Source: Staphylococcus lloydii
GTDB taxonomy: Bacteria > Bacillota > Bacilli > Staphylococcales > Staphylococcaceae
Reading direction: 5' to 3'
Assembly (NCBI RefSeq): GCF_015775975.1
Contig: NZ_CP064056.1
Location: forward strand, 372,001 to 436,000
DNA: 64,000 nucleotides
A model generated the notes under the pieces. The model was not told where the DNA came from, ran no database searches, and saw nothing but the letters and a program-made list of their open reading frames with translations. Position 1 is the first letter of the stretch, and the number at the start of each line of letters is the position of its first letter. Positions 18,701 to 28,422 of this stretch are shown piece after piece. The position numbers were made by a program, and so were the translations under genes.

Positions 18701-19300
18701 ATGAGCGAAGCGACAAATATAACATGGCATGATTCGGAAGTAACGAAACAACAACGACAACAAGGTAACAATCACAAAAGTGCTGTAGTGTGGTTTACGG
18801 GTTTATCGGGTTCAGGTAAATCGACGGTTTCAGTAGCGTTAGAAAAAGCACTTTATGATCAACAAGTGCATACTTACCGTTTAGATGGTGACAATATTCG
18901 ACATGGCTTGAATAATAATCTTGGTTTTAGTCCTGAGGACCGTAAAGAAAATATTCGACGTATTGGCGAAGTAGGAAAATTAATGGTGGATGCAGGATTG
19001 TTAACGATGACTGCTTTTATTTCACCTTACGAAGAAGATAGAGCGCAAGTACGTGAAACGTTAGACGATGGTGAGTTTATTGAAGTTTATACGAAATGTA
19101 GTTTAGAGGCTTGTGAATCACGTGACCCTAAAGGCTTATATCAAAAAGCGCGTGCAGGTGAAATACAAGGCTTCACAGGTATCAATGCACCGTATGAAGC
19201 ACCTTCTAATCCAGAAATTGTTATTGATACAGAACAATTATCGGTTGAGGAAGCGGTACAAGAAATTATAAATTATCTGAAAGAACATAAATATTTATAG
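18701..19300 (+). CDS. cysC: Adenylylsulfate kinase
   Basis: APS kinase of 199 residues with the P-loop GLSGSGKST near residue 35, [12 protein letters not shown], and [10 protein letters not shown]. It phosphorylates APS to PAPS. Start ATG 18701 is preferred to GTG 18692, which overlaps the AGGAG ribosome binding site. Last gene of the sulfur cluster; a terminator follows. Confidence 0.95.
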   Translation: MSEATNITWHDSEVTKQQRQQGNNHKSAVVWFTGLSGSGKSTVSVALEKALYDQQVHTYRLDGDNIRHGLNNNLGFSPEDRKENIRRIGEVGKLMVDAGLLTMTAFISPYEEDRAQVRETLDDGEFIEVYTKCSLEACESRDPKGLYQKARAGEIQGFTGINAPYEAPSNPEIVIDTEQLSVEEAVQEIINYLKEHKYL

Positions 19301-19317
19301 CAGTATATAAAAATAGA

Positions 19318-19352
19318 CTGAGATATTTTGATTAATATCTCAGCCTTTTTTC
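19318..19352 (+). terminator. Terminator after cysC
   Basis: CTGAGATATT and AATATCTCAG form a 10-bp stem with a 6-base loop, followed by CCTTTTTT. Confidence 0.85.
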
Positions 19353-19469
19353 ATTTTATAGAAGTTGTTAACGGAATATATTGTTAGCTTTTTAAATATT
19401 TTCATAAAATTATTTAAATTGTTCATTAGTCGTTCTGTGATGAGATTTTATAAAGATAATTTTGCTGAA

Positions 19470-20615
19470 TTAAACTGCAAAACTTAATCTTGGTACGAAT
19501 GTTTCGAAGTGAATTTTACCTTGAGGAACATTTAAAGTTTGTAAGTTCACTATCATAGAGTTAATAAATGATTGTCCGCCACATACATAAATTTCTGTAT
19601 CTTCATCGATAAGCTGTTGTAAATCTTCTGCTTTAATGTAACCCTCTGTATCACGATAGTGTAATGCTAAATTGCTGTTATCATCTTGTTGTTCAATTGT
19701 TTTTAACATTTCTTCAAATGCAACGTTGTCACTATCAGAAGTTACTTGAACGAAAGTTGAAGGTGTGTGCTCAGAAACTGCTTGTCTAAACATAGACACT
19801 AATGGCGTTACGCCTACACCAGAACCTAGGAATAATTGTTTGTTTTCACTGTTTACAACGCCGAAGCCACCTACAGGTGCAGAAAGTGAAATCGTATCTC
19901 CTACTTCGATGTCGTCGTGAAGAATTGTTGATACTTCACCTTCATGACCTTCGGATACGTCTCTACGCACACCAAATGTTAAATAATCTTTACCGCCGTC
20001 GACGATTGAATAGTGTCTTTTCGCATTATAAGGCAATTTAGGACTATCAATATCTACTGTTATATATTGACCTGGTGTAAATTGACTTAAATCGATGTCG
20101 TCAGATTTCACTGTGAATGATTTAATAATGCTCGTCTCTTGGCTAATATTAGTAATTTCAAATGGTTTGAAACCTGACCAAGCCATTTGTTCGTAAACTT
20201 GTTGTTCTAATCCTATGAAGGCATCTGCAATCTCTTGATAAGCTTTGCCCCAAGTTTGAATAACTTCACTGTCGTCAGTTAATCCAGTCACTTCTTTAAT
20301 AGCCCATAATAAATTTTCACCAACGATAGGATAGTGTTCTGGAAGTACTTGTAAAGCACAGTGTTTGTAAACTACTGGCATAATTACAGGTACGATAGGT
20401 GATAAATCATCGATATGTTCTGCAGCTGCTAATACTGCCATAGCTAAAGCTGATGATTGTAAACCTTTTTTCTGGTTTGTTTGGTTAAACACATTTTTTA
20501 ATTCAGGATGTTCAATAAACAATCTGTCATAGAATTTTGAAGTGATTGTTTGACCGTGTTCTTTTAGTAGTGGCACCGTTTCGCGGATAGTTTGTATTTC
20601 TTTTTCTGTTAACAT
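19470..20615 (-). CDS. hmp: Flavohaemoglobin (nitric oxide dioxygenase)
   Basis: Protein of 381 residues with an N-terminal globin domain (YKHCALQVLPEHYPIVGENL holds the expected proximal-haem region) and a C-terminal ferredoxin-reductase part: FAD motif RHYSIVD, NAD motif GSGVGVTPLVSMF. It oxidises NO to nitrate using O2 and NAD(P)H. Start ATG 20615 is preferred to ATG 20636 because GAGGAGG lies between them. It is monocistronic, with a long AT-rich upstream region. Confidence 0.95.
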   Translation of the reverse strand: MLTEKEIQTIRETVPLLKEHGQTITSKFYDRLFIEHPELKNVFNQTNQKKGLQSSALAMAVLAAAEHIDDLSPIVPVIMPVVYKHCALQVLPEHYPIVGENLLWAIKEVTGLTDDSEVIQTWGKAYQEIADAFIGLEQQVYEQMAWSGFKPFEITNISQETSIIKSFTVKSDDIDLSQFTPGQYITVDIDSPKLPYNAKRHYSIVDGGKDYLTFGVRRDVSEGHEGEVSTILHDDIEVGDTISLSAPVGGFGVVNSENKQLFLGSGVGVTPLVSMFRQAVSEHTPSTFVQVTSDSDNVAFEEMLKTIEQQDDNSNLALHYRDTEGYIKAEDLQQLIDEDTEIYVCGGQSFINSMIVNLQTLNVPQGKIHFETFVPRLSFAV

Positions 20616-20980
20616 TTTGAATACCTCCTCAGTCATTACAACCTCATTATCAACCTAAATTATTTTATATACAACTATATTAATTTAATGTCACAAAAGT
20701 TTCAAAATAATTTGACAAAATTAAAAACTTAATAAAAATTTCATTAAATTAATCGAAAATATTTAATTAATAAAATCGATAACTTAATCGTTAATACAGT
20801 AGTCATTTAATTGAGCAAAGTGGAACTAAAGTATGATTGTTAAAATTATGTAAATTTGGTTAACTAATTATAATACTCAAAATTTACAAACAAGTATGTT
20901 TTTCAGTAGACTTTCATGGTCATACAAACCATTTAGATGAGTTTACTAAAAATTAAATAGCAATAAAGGAGCTCCATATA
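20616..20980. other. Divergent intergenic region, hmp / PAP2 phosphatase
   Basis: A very AT-rich region of 365 bases without an ORF. On the minus strand TTGAAA and TAATAT about 17 bases apart (around 20685-20715) could drive hmp. A TTGTGA half-site lies in this spacer and could be recognised by a redox regulator such as Rex; this is weak. No RNA element was recognised. Confidence 0.35.
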
Positions 20981-21607
20981 ATGAAAAAAATTTTTGGGAT
21001 GAGTATCCTCTATGTATTGTTGATTGCCTTATTAATTGCAATAATTACTGGCAGTATAAAAGGCATTGATCAAGCAGTATATCAAACGTTACATAAATAT
21101 TTAGATAATGACTTTTTAAATCTCATATTAAGCATGTTATCGTCTATATTTGAACCATCTAATTGTTTAATTATGGTCCTTATCATTTTAGCTATATTAT
21201 TCTTCTTTAATAGAGCTAAATTTTGGTTACTAGGATTTTGGAGTTTTTGCGTATTCTTAATTGGTACTATTATGAAATATGCAATTGAGCGTCCTAGACC
21301 ATCTACACATTTTGATGGTTATAGTTTTCCTAGTATGCATGTTTTAAGTGTTTGTTTAGTAGTTAGTTTAGTCATTTTAGTTACACGCAGTAGCTGGGCT
21401 AAAGTGATCGGTGTAATACTTATTGCAGGTATTATCGTATCAAGAATTTTTGTACATGCGCACTATTTCTCAGACACGCTCGGTAGTTTACTTGTCATGG
21501 GCATTATGTTGTTAACGTTAAACCATCAACATTTAAATGCGCTATCGGATAACAGAAATACCGAATCTGAGACAGACACTTATAATGAAAGATATGCTTT
21601 ATATTAA
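20981..21607 (+). CDS. PAP2-family membrane phosphatase
   Basis: Protein of 208 residues with about six hydrophobic segments. The three acid-phosphatase motifs are present: KYAIERPRP, PSMH (usually PSGH) and SRIFVHAHYFSD. Members dephosphorylate lipid phosphates such as undecaprenyl diphosphate or phosphatidylglycerol phosphate at the outer membrane face. The hydrophilic tail of about 25 residues is rich in Glu, Thr and Asn. AAAGGAG precedes the start. The substrate is not resolvable. Confidence 0.88.
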   Translation: MKKIFGMSILYVLLIALLIAIITGSIKGIDQAVYQTLHKYLDNDFLNLILSMLSSIFEPSNCLIMVLIILAILFFFNRAKFWLLGFWSFCVFLIGTIMKYAIERPRPSTHFDGYSFPSMHVLSVCLVVSLVILVTRSSWAKVIGVILIAGIIVSRIFVHAHYFSDTLGSLLVMGIMLLTLNHQHLNALSDNRNTESETDTYNERYALY

Positions 21608-21632
21608 ATAAACAAATAAATAAGATTAATCG

Positions 21633-21673
21633 AACGGGATTGAAATCTTTAAGGTTTCAGTCCCGTTCTTGTT
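21633..21673 (+). terminator. Terminator after PAP2 gene
   Basis: AACGGGATTGAAA pairs with TTTCAGTCCCGTT (one G-U) and is followed by CTTGTT. The same GGGACT core recurs at 23444-23485. Confidence 0.7.
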
Positions 21674-21773
21674 ATATCTCATATATGATAAATCTACTGA
21701 CTAAAGTCCTTTGTAAACATGTTAGAATGATTATATGTAAAAATATGTTCATGTTTATGAAAGGTGTGTAACT

Positions 21774-22562
21774 ATGGCAATTGTAGTGTTAATCCTCATA
21801 GGGATGATATCAGCTATAATAGGTTCTTTAATCGGTATAGGTGGCGGTATTATTATCGTTCCTACATTAGTTTTTTTAGGTTCCAAAACAGATTTACTTA
21901 CAGGTATTACAACACAAACAGCGGTCGGCATTTCATCGCTAACTTTGGTCTTTACAGGTTTGTTTTCGATTATTGCTTATCGTAAGAAAGGCAAAAATGC
22001 GATTGATCTTAAGCAAGGTTTTTTATTTTCAATTGGAATAATTCCTGGCTCATTGGTAGGTGCTTATTTAAGTCGGTTCTTAAATGACGTATACTTTAAT
22101 ATTATTTTTGGAATTTTTCTATTTATCATTTCAATTGTATTAATAGTTAAGGATTATTTAGCATCCAAAAAATCTTCAGATACTGAAAAAAAGGTCAACA
22201 CGCCAGTGGCAATAATCTTTTCATTCTTTGTTGGTATTAGTGCAGGGCTCTTCGGTATAGGTGGCGGCGTCTTAATGACTCCTTTAATGATTATTGCATT
22301 TAATTTCTCACCACACGTGGCAGTGGCTACCAGCATGATTATTATCTTTACTTCAAGTTTAGCAAGTACATTAGGTCATATCGTACAAGGCCATGTTATT
22401 TGGCATTATGGACTCGTATTAATTATCGCCAGTTATGTCGGTACTAAAATTGGTGTTACAATTAACCGTAAAATCGATTCGGCCAAGCTATCTAACTTAC
22501 TTAAAATAGTATTGATTTTATTGAGCGTCTATTTAATTTATAAAGGTTTTAGTGAACTATAG
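21774..22562 (+). CDS. TauE/SafE-family permease
   Basis: Membrane protein of 262 residues with eight hydrophobic segments and the duplicated motif GSLIGIGGGIIIVPTL near residue 18 and AGLFGIGGGVLMTPLM near 155. It belongs to the anion-permease family that includes sulfite exporters, but is not closely similar to the copy at 16571. It stands alone with GAAAGGTG upstream. The substrate is unknown. Confidence 0.85.
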   Translation: MAIVVLILIGMISAIIGSLIGIGGGIIIVPTLVFLGSKTDLLTGITTQTAVGISSLTLVFTGLFSIIAYRKKGKNAIDLKQGFLFSIGIIPGSLVGAYLSRFLNDVYFNIIFGIFLFIISIVLIVKDYLASKKSSDTEKKVNTPVAIIFSFFVGISAGLFGIGGGVLMTPLMIIAFNFSPHVAVATSMIIIFTSSLASTLGHIVQGHVIWHYGLVLIIASYVGTKIGVTINRKIDSAKLSNLLKIVLILLSVYLIYKGFSEL

Positions 22563-22699
22563 AAACACAAGTGTATAGCTAGGTTGAAGAAAAATATTTA
22601 AAATGAGTTTAAATCATTGCAAAATTATACCGATATAATTATTATACTCTATGTGGAATTAAATTAAGTGTAATTTATTATTAGAAAGAAGGAAGTAAA

Positions 22700-23329
22700 G
22701 TGACTGTAAATAATAGTTTTAGTGAAGTATTAAATGGCAGAAAATCAATTAAATTGTTTGATGAAAATTATAAAATCCCTCATGAAGAAATGGAAGAAAT
22801 GATTCGTAAAGCAACAATGGCACCATCTTCTGTTAACTTACAACCATGGAGATTTGTCGTAGTTGAAAGTGACGAAGGTAAAGATACACTACGTCCATTA
22901 GTTCAATTTAATACTAATCAAAATGATACATCATCTGCGATGGTAGTTATTTTTGGAGATAAAGATAGCCATGAAAATGGTGAATTTATTTATTCACAAG
23001 CAGTAGAAAATGGCTTAATGCCTGCTGATGTAAAAGAACAATTATTATCTAAAATTAATGGCGTATATCAAACATATTCAGAGCAAAAAATTAATGATAT
23101 CGTAAAAATTGATAGCAGTTTAGCAGCTATGCAATTTATGTTAGTTGCGAAAGAACATGGCTATGATACAAACCCAATTGGCGGCTTTGAAGAAGATCAA
23201 ATCGCTGAAGCATTAGGCATAGACCCTGAACGTTATGTACCAGTAGTTATCATTGCTATTGGTAAGGCAGCAAGAGAAGCACGTAATTCTTATAGAATGC
23301 CAGTAGATAAAGTTATGCAATACGTATAA
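22700..23329 (+). CDS. Nitroreductase-family FMN oxidoreductase
   Basis: Protein of 209 residues with the N-terminal GRKSIKLFDE and MAPSSVNLQPWRF motifs of FMN-dependent NAD(P)H nitroreductases and the Gly-rich NPIGGFEEDQIAEALG block. The start is GTG 22700 after GAAGGAAG. Members reduce nitroaromatics, quinones or flavins; the physiological substrate is not evident. A strong terminator follows. Confidence 0.9.
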   Translation: MTVNNSFSEVLNGRKSIKLFDENYKIPHEEMEEMIRKATMAPSSVNLQPWRFVVVESDEGKDTLRPLVQFNTNQNDTSSAMVVIFGDKDSHENGEFIYSQAVENGLMPADVKEQLLSKINGVYQTYSEQKINDIVKIDSSLAAMQFMLVAKEHGYDTNPIGGFEEDQIAEALGIDPERYVPVVIIAIGKAAREARNSYRMPVDKVMQYV

Positions 23330-23340
23330 ATGATTAATTA

Positions 23341-23384
23341 ATAAGAGCCTAGGACATATTGTCGTGTCCTAGGCTCTTATTTGA
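23341..23384 (+). terminator. Terminator after nitroreductase
   Basis: A perfect 16-bp stem (ATAAGAGCCTAGGACA with its complement at 23365-23380), then TTTG. Confidence 0.85.
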
Positions 23385-23443
23385 TAACTGAGTTGAAAAT
23401 GTTTGGACTTAGCTTTTCCGACGCTAATCATTTTTGTCAGAGT

Positions 23444-23495
23444 GGGACTGCTAAATCATTTTATTTAAATGAGATTTTTAGTCCCGTTCCATTAT
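23444..23495. repeat. GGGACT...AGTCCC inverted intergenic element
   Basis: GGGACTGCTAAA and TTTTTAGTCCC can pair across a 20-base AT-rich loop between convergent genes. The core matches the terminator at 21633 and resembles common staphylococcal intergenic repeats. T runs are poor, so terminator function is uncertain. Confidence 0.45.
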
Positions 23496-23497
23496 TT

Positions 23498-24685
23498 TTA
23501 TTGTAATCTATCTAAAGCGATGTCCGTAAGAGATTTTGCAGCGACAAGTAGACAGTCTTCATTAACGTCAAATTTAGGGTGATGATTCATATAAGGGTCT
23601 TCAACGTCATAAGGTTTACTACCGACAATATAAAAAGTACCAGGTATCTTTTGGAGATAGTATGCAAAGTCTTCAGAACCGGTAACAGGTGGGATTTCCA
23701 TTAAATGTTGGAAATAATCTCCCTTACTTTCCGATAAGACACGAGCTACATTATCTGTTTCAGTAGGATGGTTGTATAGCACAGGGTAACCAAATGTATA
23801 ATCTAAATCATAAGTAACATCGAAACCAAGCGCTACGCTTTGAGCTATTTTATCAATTTCTTGATACATGAATTGTTCCAATTCAGCATCTAAGTAGCGC
23901 GCAGTACCTTTAATTGTTACTGAATCTTGAATGACATTGCTTGCGCCAGGTGCTTCAAATGCGCCGATAGTTACGACACCCATTTTTAGTGGATCGATTC
24001 TACGAGAGACTATGGTCTGAATTGAATTTACAAAATTTGTACCGGCAACGATAGCATCGTGCGTTTTATGAGGACTAGAAGCATGTCCACCTAAACCGTT
24101 AATTTTAAGTGTGAACGTTGAACTTCCAGAGAATGCATTGTTCTTATTGTAGAGAATCGTGTCGGGTGTTACAGCAGGGACGATATGAATACCATATACT
24201 TCGTCTAAATCATCTAATGCACCTGAATTTATGATTTGCTGTGCACCACCAGGAGGCTGTTCTTCAGCGTGTTGATGAATAATTTTAATCTTACCAGTTA
24301 GTTGATCTTTAACTTCGATTAAAGCGTCTGCTACACCAAGTAGGTAGGCTGTATGTGCATCATGACCACATGCATGCATAACGCCTTCATTTTCAGATTT
24401 GAAAGGCACCTCTGTTTCTTCATTAATAGGTAAGGCATCAAAATCTGCGCGCAACCCAATCGTTTTACCAGGTTTACCACTGTCGATTTCTACTATGATT
24501 GCATGCGCATCTTGCACAGGCTGTGTTAGTTTTACGTCTTTGTCTTCATAGAATGATTTAATATACTTGGCAGTATTTTCCTCTTGAAAGGATAATTCAG
24601 GATGACGATGTAGATGACGACGATGTTCAATCATCTCTTGCTCTTTAGCTTCTAAAATTTGAAACAACTGATCTCTTATACTCAT
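23498..24685 (-). CDS. M20D-family amidohydrolase
   Basis: Protein of 395 residues of the aminoacylase/hippurate hydrolase type (M20D): HRRHLHRHPELSFQE near the N-terminus, the metal-binding HACGHDAHTA near residue 100, HQHAEEQPPGGAQ near 140 and GGHASSPH. Members hydrolyse N-acyl amino acids or indole conjugates. Start ATG 24685 is chosen over ATG 24691 by spacing from AAAGAAG. Single gene; the substrate is unknown. Confidence 0.88.
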   Translation of the reverse strand: MSIRDQLFQILEAKEQEMIEHRRHLHRHPELSFQEENTAKYIKSFYEDKDVKLTQPVQDAHAIIVEIDSGKPGKTIGLRADFDALPINEETEVPFKSENEGVMHACGHDAHTAYLLGVADALIEVKDQLTGKIKIIHQHAEEQPPGGAQQIINSGALDDLDEVYGIHIVPAVTPDTILYNKNNAFSGSSTFTLKINGLGGHASSPHKTHDAIVAGTNFVNSIQTIVSRRIDPLKMGVVTIGAFEAPGASNVIQDSVTIKGTARYLDAELEQFMYQEIDKIAQSVALGFDVTYDLDYTFGYPVLYNHPTETDNVARVLSESKGDYFQHLMEIPPVTGSEDFAYYLQKIPGTFYIVGSKPYDVEDPYMNHHPKFDVNEDCLLVAAKSLTDIALDRLQ

Positions 24686-25034
24686 AAACATACACTTCTT
24701 TCTTAAATATAAATTGAAGCCCTCTAATATAGATGAATCGCTTTGTTCATGTTATAAAATTAACCTCATTTAAAGAATTTTAGATTAATTAAATATACAA
24801 TTCAAATTAAATAGTAAAAAAATTGAAAATAAAGTGATTGCATTTTAAAGATTAAATCACTTTGAATGTAAAAGTATATAGGCTTTATTAAATAAACAGG
24901 TAAATATTATGTGCTAATTTTTGAAGAGCTTTTTAATTAAAAGCATAGGTTATAAGCAAATCGTTTTATATTTTTTACAATAGTATTTAATTAAAGACTA
25001 TTTTTGTTATAATGTGATTAAGGAAGGTGAGCAT
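24686..25034. other. Intergenic region upstream of a small membrane protein
   Basis: AT-rich, without an ORF. An inverted repeat AAAGTGATT/AATCACTTT lies at 24831-24863 without a T run. A TATAAT at 25008-25013 could be the -10 of the following small gene, but its -35 is poor. Confidence 0.4.
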
Positions 25035-25277
25035 ATGATAACGAAAGGTATAAAATTTCCTAACACTAAATTTCTTATTGATTGTATAGGCGTATTAGCT
25101 AGTTTAGGTATATTAATCGTTTTTGTTGTCAATGCATATTCTAATTTTAGCGCCAATGGCAGTTTTGAATTTGGCATAAATATTGTTGGCAATCAGTTCA
25201 TAGTTCTCAGCATATTATGTGTAATCACCGTGCTAAGTGCATTAAGTTCTTTCGTTTTAAAGAAAATAAAATCATAA
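25035..25277 (+). CDS. Small two-segment membrane protein
   Basis: An 80-residue protein not assigned to a family. Two hydrophobic segments (about residues 15-35 and 50-72) are separated by a polar stretch, and the C-terminus is basic (KKIKS). ATG 25035 follows AGGAAGGTGAG at correct spacing; the upstream in-frame GTG at 25014 is rejected. A strong terminator follows immediately, which supports a real transcript. Confidence 0.65.
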   Translation: MITKGIKFPNTKFLIDCIGVLASLGILIVFVVNAYSNFSANGSFEFGINIVGNQFIVLSILCVITVLSALSSFVLKKIKS

Positions 25278-25281
25278 AAAG

Positions 25282-25318
25282 AAGGCGCCACCATTTTAAA
25301 ATGGTGACGCCTTTAATA
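25282..25318. terminator. Bidirectional terminator between convergent small genes
   Basis: AAGGCGCCACCATTTT pairs with AAAATGGTGACGCCTT (one mismatch), with T-rich flanks on both strands. Confidence 0.8.
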
Positions 25319-25331
25319 ATTTACAATTATA

Positions 25332-25532
25332 TTATGATTTGGAACCTGTGTGCATGCCTTCTTTTCCGCCTTCTATAATAGCGCCTAGATGCAATAAGCC
25401 ATCTACAATAAGCATACATACTAATATGATAAGTAGACCTAAAAACCAATCTTTTACTGTCATTGGCGCTTTTCTACGATAGAAATAAATACCTAGTATT
25501 AGTCCGACGATAATTAGAACTAATGCGCTCAT
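25332..25532 (-). CDS. Small two-segment membrane protein upstream of a convergent terminator
   Basis: A 66-residue protein with two hydrophobic segments (residues 2-18 and 27-46) joined by a basic loop (YRRKAPMTVKDW), and a polar C-terminal tail. ATG 25532 has AAAGGGGG 9 bases upstream, so the longer frame from 25583 is rejected. No family recognised. It lies next to the lar operon on the same strand but is separated from larC by an 87-base gap. Confidence 0.65.
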   Translation of the reverse strand: MSALVLIIVGLILGIYFYRRKAPMTVKDWFLGLLIILVCMLIVDGLLHLGAIIEGGKEGMHTGSKS

Positions 25533-25619
25533 GACGATAACCCCCTTTGAAGTGATTATGATAATTGTTAGATAGTTTAACATAGTTGAATTATTTTTAA
25601 AGGGGTGGGTTAATCCATA

Positions 25620-26786
25620 TTACTTCAAATGTTCTATTTGGCTCATTACGTGTTGATAAATTTGTTGTAATGGCAACTGTGTACGATCTGCAATGGCTTG
25701 TAGATCACTAAATTCAGGCTTTGCTTTTATCACTTTGTCCGCTAGTATGCCTAATTTAATCGTTACTTTACCATAATCTGTATCAATCGTTGTAAAATCA
25801 CGGTCTAAAATGGTTCTACGTACGCTATAACTTCTAACGCCTAAGGAACTTGTGTGTCGTAGTATATAATTTTCAAAAAAACTTGCCTTTGATAGGGGAC
25901 AAATTACAGAAAGTTGTACTGCAGGTCTGCTTTTCTTCATTGTAATCGGCGTGTAGTAAACGTCTAAAGCACCTTGAGAAAGCGCGTCTTCAATAAAATG
26001 TCCAAGCATTTCGGCAGGCATGTCATCTAATTGTGTTTCTAACACTTGCACGTAATCTTGTGTATTTTGATTTTCTTCAAACTGAATAATACGTAATACG
26101 TTAGGAAAATCAAAATCTTTTGTGCCAGCCCCATAACCAATTTCAGTCATCGTGCAAGCTGGTAGTGGACCAAATTGAGTAGCTAGGCTTTTAGCAAAAC
26201 CTGCTCCTGTTGGCGTAGTCATTTCACTAGCAACGTCTAATGAAGCAAGTGGTATGCCTTTTAAAATTTCGGCGGTTGCAGGAGCGGGGACGGGGTAAAG
26301 TCCGTGTGCAATATTAACTTTGCAATGCCCAGTTGGAATGGCGGAACAATAAATATGCTCAATATTTAAATCTTCAAGTGCTAAACAGCTACCTATAATA
26401 TCAATAATTGAATCCATTGCACCTACTTCATGGAAGTGTACGTCTGCAATGTTCATGCCGTGTATTTTAGCCTCAGCTTCGGCAATAACATTAAAAATAG
26501 CAGTGCTACGAGATTTAACACGTTGTGGTAGTGTACTGTTTTCAATCATACTAAAAATGTGTTGAGCAGTACGATGGTGATGACTTTCTTCTATATTTAT
26601 TGTTAAATGCTGTGCATGGATACCTTTTTTATTTACATGGTTAAATGACAAATCGAAAGTATCTAAGGGTAATTGTGATAATGCTTCTGTGATGTAATTT
26701 GGATTTGCCCCTAAATCGATTAATCCTGCTAAAATCATGTCGCCAGCGATACCTGCATGGCAATCTAAATAAATGGCTTGTGACAT
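25620..26786 (-). CDS. larC: Nickel-pincer cofactor nickel insertase LarC
   Basis: Protein of 388 residues (DUF111 family) that inserts nickel into the pincer cofactor of LarA in a CTP-dependent step. N-terminal YLDCHAGIAGDMILAGLIDL, His-rich stretch EESHHHRTAQH near residue 68, DVHFHEVGAMDSIIDIIG and TPTGAGFA are family blocks. In Lactobacillus plantarum larC needs a programmed frameshift to make the full protein; here it is one continuous frame. Last gene of larA-larE-larB-larC. Confidence 0.93.
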   Translation of the reverse strand: MSQAIYLDCHAGIAGDMILAGLIDLGANPNYITEALSQLPLDTFDLSFNHVNKKGIHAQHLTINIEESHHHRTAQHIFSMIENSTLPQRVKSRSTAIFNVIAEAEAKIHGMNIADVHFHEVGAMDSIIDIIGSCLALEDLNIEHIYCSAIPTGHCKVNIAHGLYPVPAPATAEILKGIPLASLDVASEMTTPTGAGFAKSLATQFGPLPACTMTEIGYGAGTKDFDFPNVLRIIQFEENQNTQDYVQVLETQLDDMPAEMLGHFIEDALSQGALDVYYTPITMKKSRPAVQLSVICPLSKASFFENYILRHTSSLGVRSYSVRRTILDRDFTTIDTDYGKVTIKLGILADKVIKAKPEFSDLQAIADRTQLPLQQIYQHVMSQIEHLK

Positions 26787-26801
26787 CTAAATCTCTCCAG
26801 T

Positions 26802-27560
26802 CTAGTTTGTTTCGAGCATATTGATGACTTGAGCGGCATTATAACCACCGCCGAAGCCATTATCAATATTTAATACGCTTGTTCCGGGAGCACATGAATT
26901 AATCATTGATAAAAGTGTGCTGACACCTGCTAAATTTGCACCATAGCCTATACTCGTTGGAATAGCATATACAGGATGATTTACTAATCCTGAAATGACG
27001 CTACATAGTGCGCCCTCCATGCCTGCAACGACTACTGAAACTTTACTCGCTCTAATCTCATCTATATTTTCGAACAGACGATGAATGCCTGAGACGCCAA
27101 CATCATAAAAACGTTTGACGGTAACACCCATGACTTCAGCTGTTATTGCGGCTTCTTCTGCAATATGAATGTCTGAAGTGCCAGCGCTAATGATGGAAGC
27201 GACATTGTTGGATTTATTAATGTTAGCGATAGGCGTACAAACGATTTGTGCAGTAGGATGATGTTCTAATGTAGGATATATAGACAGTATGTGTTGGGCT
27301 TTGTCATCGTCAATACGAGTGACTAATATTGTCTGGTTGTTATGATTTAAACTATTAATAATCGAAACGATTTGCTCTTGCGTTTTACCTTCACCAAAAA
27401 TAACTTCTGGGAAGCCTTGTCTTTGGGGACGGTGTAAATCAATCTTAGCAAAACCCAAGTCATCATAATGTTTTAATTTAGCCTGAGCAGCTGCGATAGA
27501 TAGTTCATGTTGTTGTACTTTTGTTAATATTTCTTCAATATCGTTCTTACTATCTGACAT
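26802..27560 (-). CDS. larB: Nickel-pincer cofactor biosynthesis protein LarB
   Basis: Protein of 252 residues that carboxylates and hydrolyses nicotinic acid adenine dinucleotide to start pincer cofactor synthesis. The C-terminal half is PurE-like (SAGTSDIHIAEEAAITAEVM, VVAGMEGALCSVISGL, IPTSIGYG). ATG 27560 is preferred to GTG 27569 because GAGGGG overlaps the latter's spacing. It is located 13 bases after larE. Confidence 0.93.
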   Translation of the reverse strand: MSDSKNDIEEILTKVQQHELSIAAAQAKLKHYDDLGFAKIDLHRPQRQGFPEVIFGEGKTQEQIVSIINSLNHNNQTILVTRIDDDKAQHILSIYPTLEHHPTAQIVCTPIANINKSNNVASIISAGTSDIHIAEEAAITAEVMGVTVKRFYDVGVSGIHRLFENIDEIRASKVSVVVAGMEGALCSVISGLVNHPVYAIPTSIGYGANLAGVSTLLSMINSCAPGTSVLNIDNGFGGGYNAAQVINMLETN

Positions 27561-27582
27561 TCTAAACACTGCCCCTCACTAA

Positions 27583-28404
27583 TTAATTTGTTGTTTCAGC
27601 TGTAAGTACTTCATTCATACTTCCTGTACGGTAACCTTCAAGGTCTAAGGTAACATAGTCGAAACCAAGTGCTTTTAAGTGTGCGATAATTTTTCTGCGG
27701 TGTTGTACTAATTGGTCGATATACGCTTCGGCTACTTCTATACGAGCTATATTATTGTGATATCGTACACGAACGTTATTAATATCTAAACTTAAAATAA
27801 ATTTTTCAGCTTCGTTGATTTTGTTAATTTTCGTCTCGTCTAAAGTTTCGCCATAAGGTACGCGAGAGGCCAAACTACACAATGCAGGTTTATTCCATAC
27901 TGGTAAGTCTAACTGCTTACTTAATTGACGTACATCGTCTTTATATAATTCAACTTCTTGTAAAATGCTTCTAACGCCAAGTTCGTCACGTGCTTGTAAA
28001 CCGGGACGGAAGTCTTTATTGTCGTCCATAATCATACCGTCTAACACATAATTAAAATGATAGGCTTCTTTTACACTCTCTAATTTTTTATATAACAATA
28101 GTTTACTGTAGTACCAGCTTTTTGGAGTGTTTTGCACAATGTGACGATCTTCTAATTCTGAAATTTTTGTTTTAAGAATATGCGCTCCTAATTGATGACC
28201 TAAGTTTACAGCTTGCTCGAATTCTTCGCTTCTAAATAATTCGGATTCCACAACGACACCAATAACGTTGTTTTCTCCTAATACATCAAGCGCCTTTTTT
28301 AATACTAACGTACTATCAACACCACCTGAAAATGCTACAACGACTTGCTTCATCTCTTGTAAATTTTTTTCGAGCTGTTGTTCTTTTTCTTTTAATGTCA
28401 ACAT
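27583..28404 (-). CDS. larE: Nickel-pincer cofactor sulfur-transfer protein LarE
   Basis: PP-loop ATPase of 273 residues. AFSGGVDSTLVLKKAL near residue 24 binds ATP. The Cys in KPALCSLASRVPYG near residue 175 matches the position of the sacrificial sulfur-donor Cys in the Lactobacillus enzyme. It introduces sulfur into the pyridinium dicarboxylate precursor made by LarB. It is located 18 bases after larA. Confidence 0.93.
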   Translation of the reverse strand: MLTLKEKEQQLEKNLQEMKQVVVAFSGGVDSTLVLKKALDVLGENNVIGVVVESELFRSEEFEQAVNLGHQLGAHILKTKISELEDRHIVQNTPKSWYYSKLLLYKKLESVKEAYHFNYVLDGMIMDDNKDFRPGLQARDELGVRSILQEVELYKDDVRQLSKQLDLPVWNKPALCSLASRVPYGETLDETKINKINEAEKFILSLDINNVRVRYHNNIARIEVAEAYIDQLVQHRRKIIAHLKALGFDYVTLDLEGYRTGSMNEVLTAETTN

Positions 28405-28422
28405 AATACATCATTCTCCTTT

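Noticed and set aside
23444..23485. GGGACT inverted repeat as a mobile-element end
   Set aside because: There is no transposase, target duplication or second end; it resembles common staphylococcal intergenic elements.
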